This document shows, piece after piece, positions 1-8,348 of a stretch of 64,000 nucleotides of DNA. The translations under genes were made by a program, and so were the position numbers. The stretch is taken from assembly GCF_902706195.1 (NCBI RefSeq), contig NZ_CACSJO010000012.1, positions 1 through 64,000 of the forward strand. Direction: 5' to 3'. Under the pieces are notes generated by a model. The model did no database searches. It was not told the origin of the DNA and was given only the letters and a program-made list of their open reading frames with translations. The stretch is from Novosphingobium sp. 18050 (GTDB lineage: Bacteria > Pseudomonadota > Alphaproteobacteria > Sphingomonadales > Sphingomonadaceae). The first letter of the stretch is position 1. Each line of letters begins with the position of its first letter.

Positions 1-127
1 CTGCGCCCAAAGCGAGAAAGGAGAAGCCCGCATCTTGAACCTGCCGGTCAACGGCAGCACATAACTCATACCCACCCGGGTCAATTCTCAATGGTAATCC
101 CGGGTCACATCTCAGTGGCAATCAACA
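1..127. mobile_element. IS21-like insertion sequence terminus (partial)
   Basis: Bases 75-98 and 99-122 are imperfect 24-bp tandem repeats, both starting CCCGGGTCA and ending TGG(T/C)AAT, and the block closes with ATCAACA at 121-127. Multiple terminal repeats and an end reading TGTTGAT on the other strand are typical of IS21-family ends. Before them a short open frame ends in a stop at about 62-64 and could be the tail of an element-encoded protein, but it is too short to identify. The rest of the element, if present, lies outside the window. The family call rests on the pattern of the end, not on a transposase. Confidence 0.45.
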
Positions 128-277
128 GCCGAATGCGCTTGTTCTTCGCCAACCGTCTACATCCGGCGCATTTGGGGGCCAGATTGGGGGCCACATTAAT
201 TCTTGTGCCAAAGAAAACGTCCAAAAAGCTGGTCTTCTGGGCCATATTTCGATTCCCTCACGCTCCAATTCTCGATC

Positions 278-540
278 TCAGCACATCCCATACAGCTTTG
301 TAAACCGCTGAATTTTGAGGTATTTTTGGGTCATCCGGGCATTGTCGCGGCGATCGCTGGCGGCGTCCACTTCCTTCTGCTCGACGCGCAGGCCCCGGAC
401 CATGCGCAGGGCGCCGTCGCGCACGTCGAAGACGCGGTAGTAAGTCCGGCCGAAAATCCGCGTATATTGCCTACCGCGTTCTGGCGAAAAGCACTCAGGC
501 GCTTTCTCACAGAAGGCCTCACGCCGAGACGCCAGTTATC
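278..540 (-). pseudogene. Start-less remnant of an unidentified protein-coding gene
   Basis: On the minus strand a frame stays open from just after a TAA near 541 to a TGA at 278-280. It reads like real protein, for example TRIFGRTYYRVFDVRDG in the middle and KYLKIQRF near the end. There is no plausible start codon or ribosome binding site at its 5' side, so this looks like the 3' part of a gene whose front has been lost. I do not recognise the family. Its position next to an IS terminus fits an eroded accessory region. Confidence 0.35.
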
Positions 541-1045
541 GATTCGCTATGATATCAACGCTCGACAGGCTTTCCTCACCGCGCGTTGATAAAGGCCGAG
601 CAGTGAGATCAGCCCGGCTTTTTTTCGGAAAACTCCCGACCCGCGACGCGCAGCAAAGGACACGTCGAACGACAATCCGAACTTGGCCGTCAGTTTTTTA
701 AAATGCCGCTGCAACCAATGCAATTATCGCAACCCATAATGCGGCGTTAAACACCAGTATTACAGGGAGATCAAAGTATGGAGCATCGACGATCAACTCT
801 CTGTCGTTAGACATAGCGAACCCATTTTCTGCGCCGTGCGTGGCAACCTCTCGATTCAAGAACCACGACTGCCCTGCAAAGTTTCTCATTTTCAGCGCAG
901 GTTCAGCTTCGCGCGGCCTGCGAAATACTAATGCCGCGCAGGCTGCATCGCATCGTGCCACTCAGGGACAACGCCTAGGTGAATTCTCGCACAGCCCGAT
1001 ATTTCGTGTATTGGTACATGCTTAATGACTGGCGATGCCTGAGAA
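541..1045. other. Gene-poor stretch; possible 38-aa membrane peptide at 698-814 (-)
   Basis: No convincing gene. On the minus strand a 38-residue frame (814 down to 698) starts MSNDRELIVDAPYF and ends in a hydrophobic helix of about 20 residues; it lacks a clear ribosome binding site. A weak GC hairpin followed by a T-run sits near 592-630. Nothing else stands out. Confidence 0.25.
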
Positions 1046-2155
1046 ATGACGCAATCCGACGCTCTTTCCGAAAAAGTTTACATCGAGCTGGTTCGCAGTC
1101 TTTATGCGAACGTTCTGCCATCCAAGATCATGCTGGGGATCACCGGCCTGTACGTCTCGCTGATCGGACGCAGCGCGGGCAGCACTTTGCTGTGGGCCGT
1201 TGGGCTGGCCACCTTCTTCGCCTGCCTTATCCGCGTGGGCATCACCATCAGCCTGCGCAACCGGGCAATGACGGCGGCGCTCGATCGCCGATCGGCACGG
1301 CGGCTGGAGTTGAGCTACGCCGGACCGTATTATCTTTATGCAGCCCTGCTCGGCGCGCTTGGCGGCATCGTTTTCGCGGGGCCGGACCTTTCGTCGCATA
1401 TGCTGACGATCTGTGTGCTCGTGGGCTATTGCGCCGGCGTAGCGACGGGCACCGGGCTGCGGCCGCTGGTTGCGATACCCAGCATGGTCATGGCGCTTGG
1501 GCCCTCCATCGCGGTGTCCGCGCTGCGGCTCGAGCCAGTCCATGCCGGGATGAGCCTGATCGCAGCGGCGTTCCTCTCCGGGGGGGCACAGTCGGTTCTT
1601 ACCCAGCACCGGATGGTGATGACCGAGATCGGCAAGCGGCTTACCTCGGTGTCCCTGGCCCGGCGTGACGGGCTGACGGCGCTGCCCAACCGCCTGGCCC
1701 TGCGTGAGTATTTCGACGAGAATGCCTCACTGCTCGGCACCGGAAGCGTTGTGGCGGTACACTATCTCGACCTCGACGGGTTCAAGCCGGTCAACGACCG
1801 CTACGGCCACGCCGCCGGAGACGAACTCCTTGCCGCCGTGGCCGAGCGGCTGCGCGGTGCGGTGCGCGCCGGCGACATCGTCGCGCGGCTCGGCGGCGAC
1901 GAGTTCGGGATCGTCCAGTTCGGCCTCAACCGGCACGAGGAAGCGGAACTGCTGGCACGGCGCATCATCGCGGCCATTGCCCAGCCCTTCCAGATCGGCG
2001 CGGACGGCATCAGCATCTCCGCCTGCGTGGGCACTGTCGTCTCCAGCGAGAGCGGGACGGACCTAGAAACCCTGCTACGCAACGCCGACGCCAAGCTCTA
2101 CCAGGCCAAGCGCGAGCGCCCTGCGGCATCGCAGGTGCTGAGTTCGATGCTGTAA
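1046..2155 (+). CDS. Membrane-bound diguanylate cyclase (GGDEF)
   Basis: This 369-aa protein should make cyclic di-GMP from two GTP. Residues 25-180 are hydrophobic and form several membrane segments with no recognised sensor domain. The catalytic domain starts near 205 (ARRDGLTALPNR) and carries an intact GGDEF at 283-287. An RxxD inhibitory site (RAGD, 274-277) lies exactly five residues before GGDEF, so product feedback inhibition is expected. There is no EAL domain. The gene stands alone, convergent with the SDR gene and only 4 bp from its stop. The signal sensed by the membrane part is unknown. Confidence 0.9.
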   Translation: MTQSDALSEKVYIELVRSLYANVLPSKIMLGITGLYVSLIGRSAGSTLLWAVGLATFFACLIRVGITISLRNRAMTAALDRRSARRLELSYAGPYYLYAALLGALGGIVFAGPDLSSHMLTICVLVGYCAGVATGTGLRPLVAIPSMVMALGPSIAVSALRLEPVHAGMSLIAAAFLSGGAQSVLTQHRMVMTEIGKRLTSVSLARRDGLTALPNRLALREYFDENASLLGTGSVVAVHYLDLDGFKPVNDRYGHAAGDELLAAVAERLRGAVRAGDIVARLGGDEFGIVQFGLNRHEEAELLARRIIAAIAQPFQIGADGISISACVGTVVSSESGTDLETLLRNADAKLYQAKRERPAASQVLSSML

Positions 2156-2159
2156 AGGG

Positions 2160-3071
2160 TCAGCCCTCGCGGATCATCCCGAAGCCGTAGAGCAGGTGAT
2201 CCAACTGACCATCGGGGACGGGCGGGAAGGCCAGTGCATCGCCGCCCTCGCGGATGGCATCAATCTGGTCCGCCACGTCTTCCAGCGACCATTCGGGGCG
2301 GTAAAGGCCTGCGTTTTCGGTAATCCGGGCGCGGCCTAGGCGGCCTCCCATCGCTACGTACATTTCGCCGGTGGCCTGGCAGTCCTCGTGGCACAGATAA
2401 GCGACCATGGGGGCGACCTGCTCGGGCTCCATCGGCGGAAATTTGCTGGTGTCGATCCCTTCGGACATGCGGGTGACGGCAGCCGGGACGATGAGGTTAG
2501 AGCGAACGTTGCTATGCTGCCCTTCGATCGCGGCGGTGTTCGACAGGCCCATGAAGCCCGCCTTGCAAATCGCGTAGGTGACATTGTCGGACTTGCCGTA
2601 GAGCCCGTTGATCGAACTGGTCAGGACGATGCGGCCAAAGCCCTGCGCCATCATGTGCGGGAAGGCCTCGCGCACGACATGATAGGCGCCCTTCAGGTGC
2701 ACGTCGAGAACCGCCGAGAAGTCCTCGTAACCCAGATTGCAAAGCGAGCCCCGCCGCACGTTGCCGGCCGAATGGATCAGAATGTCGATCCGCCCGAAGG
2801 CGTCCAGCGCGGCGTCGATAATGGCCTTGCCGCCTTGGGGTGTGGCGACGCTGTCGGTGTTGGCGATGGCCTCACCGCCAGCCGCGCGGATTTCGGCGGC
2901 GAGCGCTTCGGCAGGGCCTTCCAATGTGACATCGCCCGCCATCGACACACCGGGATCGTTGACCACGATCTTGCAGCCCCGGCTCGCCAGCAGCATTGCA
3001 TGCGCCCGGCCAAGACCGCGGCCACCCCCGGTAATCACGGCGACGCGGCCATCGAAACGAAGCTCTGACAT
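2160..3071 (-). CDS. SDR-family dehydrogenase (3-hydroxyacyl-CoA dehydrogenase-like)
   Basis: A 303-aa short-chain dehydrogenase. The chosen ATG gives MSELRFDGRVAVITGG and has GGGAGAGAG just upstream; a longer frame exists but has no ribosome binding site. The nucleotide motif TGGGRGLG, an NDPG acidic loop, and the active-site pair Ser (TSSIN) and YAICK are present. The NDPG loop and length resemble the (3R)-hydroxyacyl-CoA dehydrogenase module of peroxisomal multifunctional enzymes. It is the last gene of operon 1, after the CoA-transferase, MaoC hydratase and CoA ligase, so oxidation of a 3-hydroxyacyl-CoA made by the hydratase is a reasonable role. The actual substrate is not known. Confidence 0.85.
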   Translation of the reverse strand: MSELRFDGRVAVITGGGRGLGRAHAMLLASRGCKIVVNDPGVSMAGDVTLEGPAEALAAEIRAAGGEAIANTDSVATPQGGKAIIDAALDAFGRIDILIHSAGNVRRGSLCNLGYEDFSAVLDVHLKGAYHVVREAFPHMMAQGFGRIVLTSSINGLYGKSDNVTYAICKAGFMGLSNTAAIEGQHSNVRSNLIVPAAVTRMSEGIDTSKFPPMEPEQVAPMVAYLCHEDCQATGEMYVAMGGRLGRARITENAGLYRPEWSLEDVADQIDAIREGGDALAFPPVPDGQLDHLLYGFGMIREG

Positions 3072-3117
3072 GATTATCTCTCTCCCGCTCCTGCTCGCAA
3101 TGACGCAGGTTCGGCTA

Positions 3118-4320
3118 TCAGGCAACGATACCCGACGCCCTTAACGCCGCGATCCGCTCGGGCGATAGATCGAGTACCTCGCCCAGGATCGCGTCGGTGT
3201 GCTGGCCCAACACCGGAGGCGCTTCGGGTACGGGTTGATCGGCATCGGTGAAACGGATCGAGCGGTTGACGATGGGGATGGCACCAAGCGCCGCGTGCTG
3301 CGCCTCCACCACCATCCCGCGCGCCATGGCCTGCGGCTGGGCCAGGGCTTCGGTAACGCCAAGTATCGGGGCATGCGGCACTTCCGCCGCCGTGAATATT
3401 TCCACCAGTTCGTCGACGCTATGGAGCGAGGTGAATGCCGCAACGATGGCATTGACCTCCTCGCGCGCATCGCGCCGCTTTTCCAGCGTGTCGTAGCGCG
3501 GGTCGGTGGCAAGGTCCGGCTGGCCGATGGACTTGCATATGCGGCCCCAGAACCCCGGCGTCAGGCAAGCGATGACGATGGAGCCCTCCCGCGCCGGAAA
3601 GATACCGTAGGGCACCAGATTGGGATGCTGCGAACCTACCCGCTGCGGGTCACTGCCGGTGAAGAAGGCAAGCTGGGCGATATAGCCCAGCATGCCCATC
3701 AGCCCGTCCATCAGACTGACGTCGATATGCCGGCCAAGCCCGGTCCGCTCCCGCTCGTAGAGCGCGGAGAGAATCCCGATCGGCCCGTTGATCCCGCCCA
3801 CCAGATCACCCAGCGGAATGCCCAGCTTGGTAGGCAGCCCGTCCGGCTCGCCGTTCATCGACAGCGCGCCCGACATCGCCTGAAGCACGATGTCGAAGCT
3901 TGGCCGATCCTTCAACGGGCCGGTCTGGCCGAAGCCGGAAATCGAACAGTAGACGAGGCGCGGATTGACCTTGTGGAGTTCTTCCCAGCCCAGTCCCAGC
4001 CGCTCCATCACGCCGGGCCGGTAATTCTCGACCAGCACGTCGCAGTGCGCTGCGAGGTCCTTGACGAGGGCCAGTCCCTCCTCGCTCTTGAGATCGACGA
4101 CGATGGACTTCTTGCCGCGATTGACGGCGAGGTAATAGTGGCTTTCCCCATCCCGGATCGGCGGGAAGCTGCGGGTTTCGTCGCCGGAACCGGGCGGCTC
4201 GATCTTGAAAACCTCGGCGCCCATGTCGGCAAGAGCAAGGCTGGCCGCAGGCCCGGCAAGCACGCGCGTGAAGTCGATCACACGAACGCCTGCAAGCGGG
4301 CCAGCCCAAGTCGAGGTCAT
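3118..4320 (-). CDS. CaiB/BaiF-family CoA-transferase
   Basis: A 400-aa class III CoA-transferase, which moves CoA between carboxylic acids through an enzyme-bound anhydride. The N-terminus GVRVIDFTRVLAGP and the central GIPLGDLVGG, whose Asp is the expected nucleophile, are typical. I start at MTSTWAGPL; upstream codons of the longer frame have no family similarity. The gene sits between the MaoC hydratase (162 bp upstream) and the SDR (46 bp downstream) on the same strand. Together with the CoA ligase at the operon head it suggests acyl-CoA intermediates with CoA recycling. Substrate unknown. Confidence 0.9.
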   Translation of the reverse strand: MTSTWAGPLAGVRVIDFTRVLAGPAASLALADMGAEVFKIEPPGSGDETRSFPPIRDGESHYYLAVNRGKKSIVVDLKSEEGLALVKDLAAHCDVLVENYRPGVMERLGLGWEELHKVNPRLVYCSISGFGQTGPLKDRPSFDIVLQAMSGALSMNGEPDGLPTKLGIPLGDLVGGINGPIGILSALYERERTGLGRHIDVSLMDGLMGMLGYIAQLAFFTGSDPQRVGSQHPNLVPYGIFPAREGSIVIACLTPGFWGRICKSIGQPDLATDPRYDTLEKRRDAREEVNAIVAAFTSLHSVDELVEIFTAAEVPHAPILGVTEALAQPQAMARGMVVEAQHAALGAIPIVNRSIRFTDADQPVPEAPPVLGQHTDAILGEVLDLSPERIAALRASGIVA

Positions 4321-4445
4321 AGAAAGACTTCTCAGTTCAGATGCGGGGGGTTTTCCCAGTCGAAATGCCTGGCCCCCTCGCGCTCCCATTAATGTCGAGG
4401 CTGCACCGCGCAGCTACGAGGTGCAAGTTCGACAAGTCCGGGAGC

Positions 4446-4465
4446 GCGAGGGCGATGGCCCTCGC
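4446..4465. repeat. Short REP-like palindrome between MaoC and CoA-transferase genes
   Basis: A perfect 8-bp stem, GCGAGGGC-GATG-GCCCTCGC, in the 162-bp gap inside operon 1. The core GGGCGATGGCCC recurs at 8304 and 51183. It could stabilise or punctuate the transcript. Confidence 0.55.
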
Positions 4466-4481
4466 ACCTTCCCTTTTACCG

Positions 4482-5624
4482 TCAGCCCTTGCTCGGCAGT
4501 TCCGCCACCGAAGTGCCGAAGGCCGAAAGCTCACCGCGATGCGTGGTCGCCTTCTGGGCCACCTCGACGTAGCACTTGCCGTTCTCGACGAACTTGCGCG
4601 TCACTTCGCCGGTGAGGACCATGGCATCGCCGTCCGGGTTGTGGCGGCGGATCTGGCAGTTCGACTTGTGCAGGAAGCCGTCATCGCCGATCCAGTCGGT
4701 CATGTGGTGGGTCAGCCACGAGCAACGCTCCGGGCCGTAATCATAGGCGCCCGGCGCGCCGACTTCGAGAGCGAAGGCTTCGTCCCAGTGTACGCGCTCG
4801 GGGCAGTCCGGCACGTTGAAGCGGTTGCGGATGCCCAGGCCCGGGTGGGCCTTCTGCATCTTGTAGGCGAGCTTGTTGGCGCGGATGTAGAGGCCGCCCC
4901 AGCCCTGCGCGTAGCAGATGAAGCCCGTGACGGTCATCGGGCCCTTCATCATCGGCGGCAGCTTGTCGCCCACGTTCACGTCCTCGAAGTAGCGCGGGAT
5001 CGCACCGCGCGTCTCTTCCTGGTCGTAGATTTCGTAGAACTCGTCGAGCTGCTCCTGGGTGAAGGGTTCGACGCGGCCGCGGGCCTCGGTGTATTTGGTG
5101 CCGCGCTCACGCGCTTCGTCGCGGTCGGTGCGGAAGACCCAGCTGTCGGCGCCGGCAACGTGGTCGCCCGACTGGTTGAAGAAGTCGACATGGTAGATCT
5201 GCTGGAACGAGCGTCCGGCGAACTTGGTCTGGTGTTCGACCAGGTCCTTGAGCGAAGCCACGGCACTGATCGTGTCATTGCGCAGCACCGGCTTGTGCCA
5301 GGTCCAGTCGGCACCCGCCCACATGGCGTGGACGCCCGACAGACCGCCGCAGTAGCCCGAGATGATACGGCTGGTGGTGAACAGGAACGAGGGCAGCGCG
5401 ACGACGGTGCCGTACTTGGTCTTCGCCGCATATTCCGGGTCGCACCACAGCGGGTTATCGTCGCCGATGCCGTGGGCGTAGTGGCGAATGGCATCGCGGG
5501 TGGCTTCGTAGTTCCAGGGCTCGACGGTGTTCTCGATCTTCACGCCGATGCGCTTGCGCAGATCGTCGAGGCCCTCCTCGGTGATCTTGGGGAACTTGTT
5601 CTTCGGTTCTGCTGTGGTAGCCAT
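4482..5624 (-). CDS. MaoC-like / FAS1-like hotdog dehydratase
   Basis: A 380-aa double-hotdog enzyme predicted to hydrate or dehydrate an enoyl/3-hydroxyacyl-CoA. Near residue 45 the pattern YAHGIGDDNPLWCDPEYA matches the N-terminal FAS1-like dehydratase domain of MaoC proteins; the C-terminal half forms the second hotdog. The start at MATTAEPKNK has GAGGAG 8 bases upstream; an earlier in-frame start lacks a site. It follows the acyl-CoA synthetase by 29 bp and is probably cotranscribed. With the downstream SDR it forms a hydration-oxidation pair as in beta-oxidation-like pathways. Its substrate cannot be read from sequence. Confidence 0.8.
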   Translation of the reverse strand: MATTAEPKNKFPKITEEGLDDLRKRIGVKIENTVEPWNYEATRDAIRHYAHGIGDDNPLWCDPEYAAKTKYGTVVALPSFLFTTSRIISGYCGGLSGVHAMWAGADWTWHKPVLRNDTISAVASLKDLVEHQTKFAGRSFQQIYHVDFFNQSGDHVAGADSWVFRTDRDEARERGTKYTEARGRVEPFTQEQLDEFYEIYDQEETRGAIPRYFEDVNVGDKLPPMMKGPMTVTGFICYAQGWGGLYIRANKLAYKMQKAHPGLGIRNRFNVPDCPERVHWDEAFALEVGAPGAYDYGPERCSWLTHHMTDWIGDDGFLHKSNCQIRRHNPDGDAMVLTGEVTRKFVENGKCYVEVAQKATTHRGELSAFGTSVAELPSKG

Positions 5625-5653
5625 TTCTCTACTCCTCAAACTTTCGAATCTTG

Positions 5654-7270
5654 TCAGGCGACGGCTTCGGCGGCTTTCGCCGCTTCGCGGTCGCGCAGCA
5701 TCTTGCGGTGGACCTTGCCTGCGGGGTTCTTGGGCAGTTCATCGACGAACTCGACGATGCGCGGGAATTCGTGCTGGGCCAGGCGCTCACGGGTGAAGTC
5801 CTGCAGTTCGCGCACGAAGGCGTCGTCGCACGCGCGGTTGGCGACGACGAAGGCCTTCACCACCTGTCCGCGCTGCTCGTCGGGGACTCCGATCACGCCG
5901 CATTCCATCACGTTGTCGTGGCGCAGCATGGTGTTCTCGATCTCGACCGCGCTCATCGTCCAGCCGGCAGAGATGATCACGTCGTCAGCCCGGCCGCAGT
6001 GGTAGAAAGTGCCATCCTCATCGGTGCGGGCGCGGTCCTTGGTTGTCATCCACCCGCCCTCTTCGCCCTTTTTGGCTCTCCAGAGCATCAGTTCCCCGAT
6101 CTCGCCGGGGTCGCAGATGGAGCCGTCGGCCCGGTGGACTTCCAGTTTCTGGCCCGGAACCGCCTTGCCCAGCGACCCCGGTTTTACCGTGAAGTCGGCT
6201 GCGCCGGGGTAGTTCACCAGCACCACGCCGATCTCGGTCGTGCCGTACATCGAGCAGGCGGGGACCTTGAACCACGCGTCGATCCACTCCAGCGTCGCCG
6301 GGTCGATCGGCTCTCCCGTGAAAGACAGCTTCTCGAAGTGAAACGCGAAGTCCGCCGCTTTCCCGCTGTTCTTCATCATGCGGTAATGCGTCGCGGCGGC
6401 CGACATGTTGGTGATGGCAAAATCGTCCAGCGCCTTCATCAACCGCACCGGATCGAAGCGGCCCGCAAAAGTGCCCGTGGTCACACCCAGCGCCAGCGGA
6501 GCCAGCGTGCCGTGCCACAGCCCATGCCCCCATGCGGGGCTTGAGGGGCAGAAGAATTCATCCCCCGGCCGGATGCCGGTGCCGTAAAGCGCCGCAAACA
6601 TCAGCGTTACAAGCGTACGGTGCGAATGCTTGACCGCCTCGGGCAGTTCGCGCGTCGTTCCGCTGGTGTACTGGAACACCGCCATGTCATTGGCGCGGGT
6701 CCTGGGTACATAAGTGGTCGGCAGGTCCGCCAGCGAGGCGAGAAATACCTCGTCCGCCACGACCACGCGCGGCCATTTTTCTCCATTGGGGCCATCCACC
6801 GCGATCGAGCGGGCAAGATCCGCCTTTTCGGCATTGGTAATGAGGATCGAAGGTTCGCAGTCCCCCACCCGAAGCCGCAGCGCGTCCGGGCCGAACAGGG
6901 TGAACAGCGGCACCGAGATCGCCCCCGTCTGCATCGCCCCGAACAGGCAGACATAGAACGGCAGCGACGGCTCCAGCATGAAGGCAATCCGCTCGCCTGG
7001 CTGCACGCCCTCGGCATCGAGCCAGTGCGCAAACCGCGCCGCGCCGGTGGAAATCGTATCGAAACTGAGGATTTCGTCACTGCCGTCGGCATGGGCAATG
7101 CGCACAGCCGGACGGCCGGAGCCGTCAGCATGGCGCGTCACGCATTCATGCGCGATGTTGAGATGCTCCCGGTCGCCGTCAAACAACTCCCACAGCGCCG
7201 CCGACGAGGCACGGGCCTGCGCATCGGCATAGCTTGTGTAGTCGGTAAGCCCTGAGATCACCTTGGCCAT
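5654..7270 (-). CDS. AMP-binding acyl-CoA synthetase
   Basis: A 538-aa ANL-superfamily ligase that activates a carboxylic acid to its CoA thioester using ATP. The ATP loop reads YTSGTTRELPEAVKHSHR, a variant seen in acetyl-CoA-synthetase-like members; YGTTEIG follows at the adenylate site, and the C-terminal LPKNPAGKVHRK carries the catalytic Lys. Translation should start at MAKVISGLTDY (GAGGAGGG upstream). It heads operon 1 and is divergent from the iclR-type gene 115 bp away, whose product probably controls it. It is likely the entry enzyme for an organic acid; the acid is unknown. Confidence 0.88.
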   Translation of the reverse strand: MAKVISGLTDYTSYADAQARASSAALWELFDGDREHLNIAHECVTRHADGSGRPAVRIAHADGSDEILSFDTISTGAARFAHWLDAEGVQPGERIAFMLEPSLPFYVCLFGAMQTGAISVPLFTLFGPDALRLRVGDCEPSILITNAEKADLARSIAVDGPNGEKWPRVVVADEVFLASLADLPTTYVPRTRANDMAVFQYTSGTTRELPEAVKHSHRTLVTLMFAALYGTGIRPGDEFFCPSSPAWGHGLWHGTLAPLALGVTTGTFAGRFDPVRLMKALDDFAITNMSAAATHYRMMKNSGKAADFAFHFEKLSFTGEPIDPATLEWIDAWFKVPACSMYGTTEIGVVLVNYPGAADFTVKPGSLGKAVPGQKLEVHRADGSICDPGEIGELMLWRAKKGEEGGWMTTKDRARTDEDGTFYHCGRADDVIISAGWTMSAVEIENTMLRHDNVMECGVIGVPDEQRGQVVKAFVVANRACDDAFVRELQDFTRERLAQHEFPRIVEFVDELPKNPAGKVHRKMLRDREAAKAAEAVA

Positions 7271-7347
7271 CAACTGTCCCGTTCCCTCCTCTCGAATCGC
7301 GCCGAAAGGAATTTTCCTTGTGTTCAGCAAAGTCTGGCATGGGTTGC

Positions 7348-7388
7348 TTGTTTTTGTAAATATTGAATGTTATTCTATATATTGAATG
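7348..7388 (+). promoter_or_regulatory. Promoter/operator of the IclR-type gene
   Basis: A possible -35 TTGTTT (7348-7353) lies 17 bases before a -10-like TATTCT (7371-7376), which would start transcription at or very near the ATG at 7386. A direct repeat ATATTGAATG occurs with one copy around 7360-7369 and the second at 7379-7388 running into the start codon; GAAT-GTT-ATTC (7365-7375) is also an inverted repeat. This AT-rich block contrasts with its GC-rich surroundings and is the best operator candidate for the divergent pair. Confidence 0.5.
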
Positions 7389-8156
7389 ACAAACCTCGAC
7401 GACACCGTGAAGGCCAGCAAGGCCCCAGCCATCGCCCGTGCGGCCGCCGTCCTGCGCCTGCTCGGCAAACGCGGCTCCCCGATGGGGGTCCAGTCCATCG
7501 CCCGCGAACTCGGGCTGGTTCCCAGTACCTGTCTCTATGTGCTGCGCGCCCTGGTGGCCGAGGAACTGGTGGCTTTCGACGGCGACACAAAGCGCTACGC
7601 CCTCGATGCCGGCGTCCTCACGCTGGCCCGCGCATGGCTGCGACGCGACCAGTTCAACGACCTCGCCCAACCCGCACTCGACCGGCTGGCGCGCGAATTC
7701 GGGATCACCACTCTGGGGGTGCAGGTCTTCGGGCTGGATCACATCATCGTGACGGCGATGTCGCAGTCAGGGCAGAACTTCCAGCTCTCCACCCAGGTCG
7801 GCAGCCGCTTCCCGGCGCTGGTCTCCGCCACCGGCCGCTGCATCGCCGCCTTCGGAAACTACCCGGAAGGCGACCTCCGGCCCCGCTTCGAACACTTGCG
7901 CTGGGACGAAGCGCCCTCTTGGGAGAACTGGTGCGCCCAAGTCGAGGAAGCACGCGAAACCGGCGTCGCGGTGGACGCCGGGAACTACATTGCCGGCGTC
8001 ACCGTGATCGCCGCTCCGGTATGGAAAGGTACAGGATCACCTAGCCACGCACTGGTCGCGATCGGGATCGGGGCAGCGCTGCGCAGCGAATTACCTCGAT
8101 TAAAGGAGGTTCTTCGAGGGGCGGCAAGGTCCTTGAGCGAACAGTTGGAAGGGTGA
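7386..8156 (+). CDS. IclR-family transcriptional regulator
   Basis: A 256-aa regulator with an N-terminal winged helix-turn-helix (about residues 14-75, PAIARAAAVLRLLGKRG then VQSIARELGLVPSTCLYVLRAL) and a C-terminal effector domain (from about 85) of the IclR type. It is transcribed away from the acyl-CoA synthetase operon, so it probably senses a pathway acid or CoA ester and controls that operon and itself. No ribosome binding site precedes the ATG, and a possible -10 element lies about 10 bases upstream, so the message may be leaderless. The next in-frame Met is 33 codons on, inside the DNA-binding domain, which supports this start. Confidence 0.9.
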   Translation: MTNLDDTVKASKAPAIARAAAVLRLLGKRGSPMGVQSIARELGLVPSTCLYVLRALVAEELVAFDGDTKRYALDAGVLTLARAWLRRDQFNDLAQPALDRLAREFGITTLGVQVFGLDHIIVTAMSQSGQNFQLSTQVGSRFPALVSATGRCIAAFGNYPEGDLRPRFEHLRWDEAPSWENWCAQVEEARETGVAVDAGNYIAGVTVIAAPVWKGTGSPSHALVAIGIGAALRSELPRLKEVLRGAARSLSEQLEG

Positions 8157-8160
8157 CGAC

Positions 8161-8321
8161 CTGGGGCCATTGCCCCAGCCCCCGGGAACGTCGATGTCAC
8201 GCGCGCAGCAGCCTCCCCCGCCCACGGTGAGCCGGGAGACAGTACAGCCTGCGGCAAGGAATGCGCGAGGTGGCTGCGCGCATGACGACGACAGTAACGG
8301 GGTCTGGGGCAATGGCCCCAG
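8161..8321. repeat. Paired inverted REP-like element (REPIN/BIME-like)
   Basis: Left arm 8161-8215 and the reverse complement of right arm 8267-8321 agree at 45 of 55 positions, around a 51-base centre. Each outer end is itself a palindrome: CTGGGGCCATTGCCCCAG on the left and CTGGGGCAATGGCCCCAG on the right. The element fills the gap between the convergent iclR-type gene and the alcohol dehydrogenase gene. It codes for nothing obvious and may also act as a bidirectional terminator. Confidence 0.7.
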
Positions 8322-8348
8322 GTTTTCCCCTTCAAAACACCTTCACCC

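Noticed and set aside
4341-6005. 554-codon plus-strand frame over the MaoC and CoA ligase genes
   Set aside because: Spans two genes with clear families and ribosome binding sites on the other strand.
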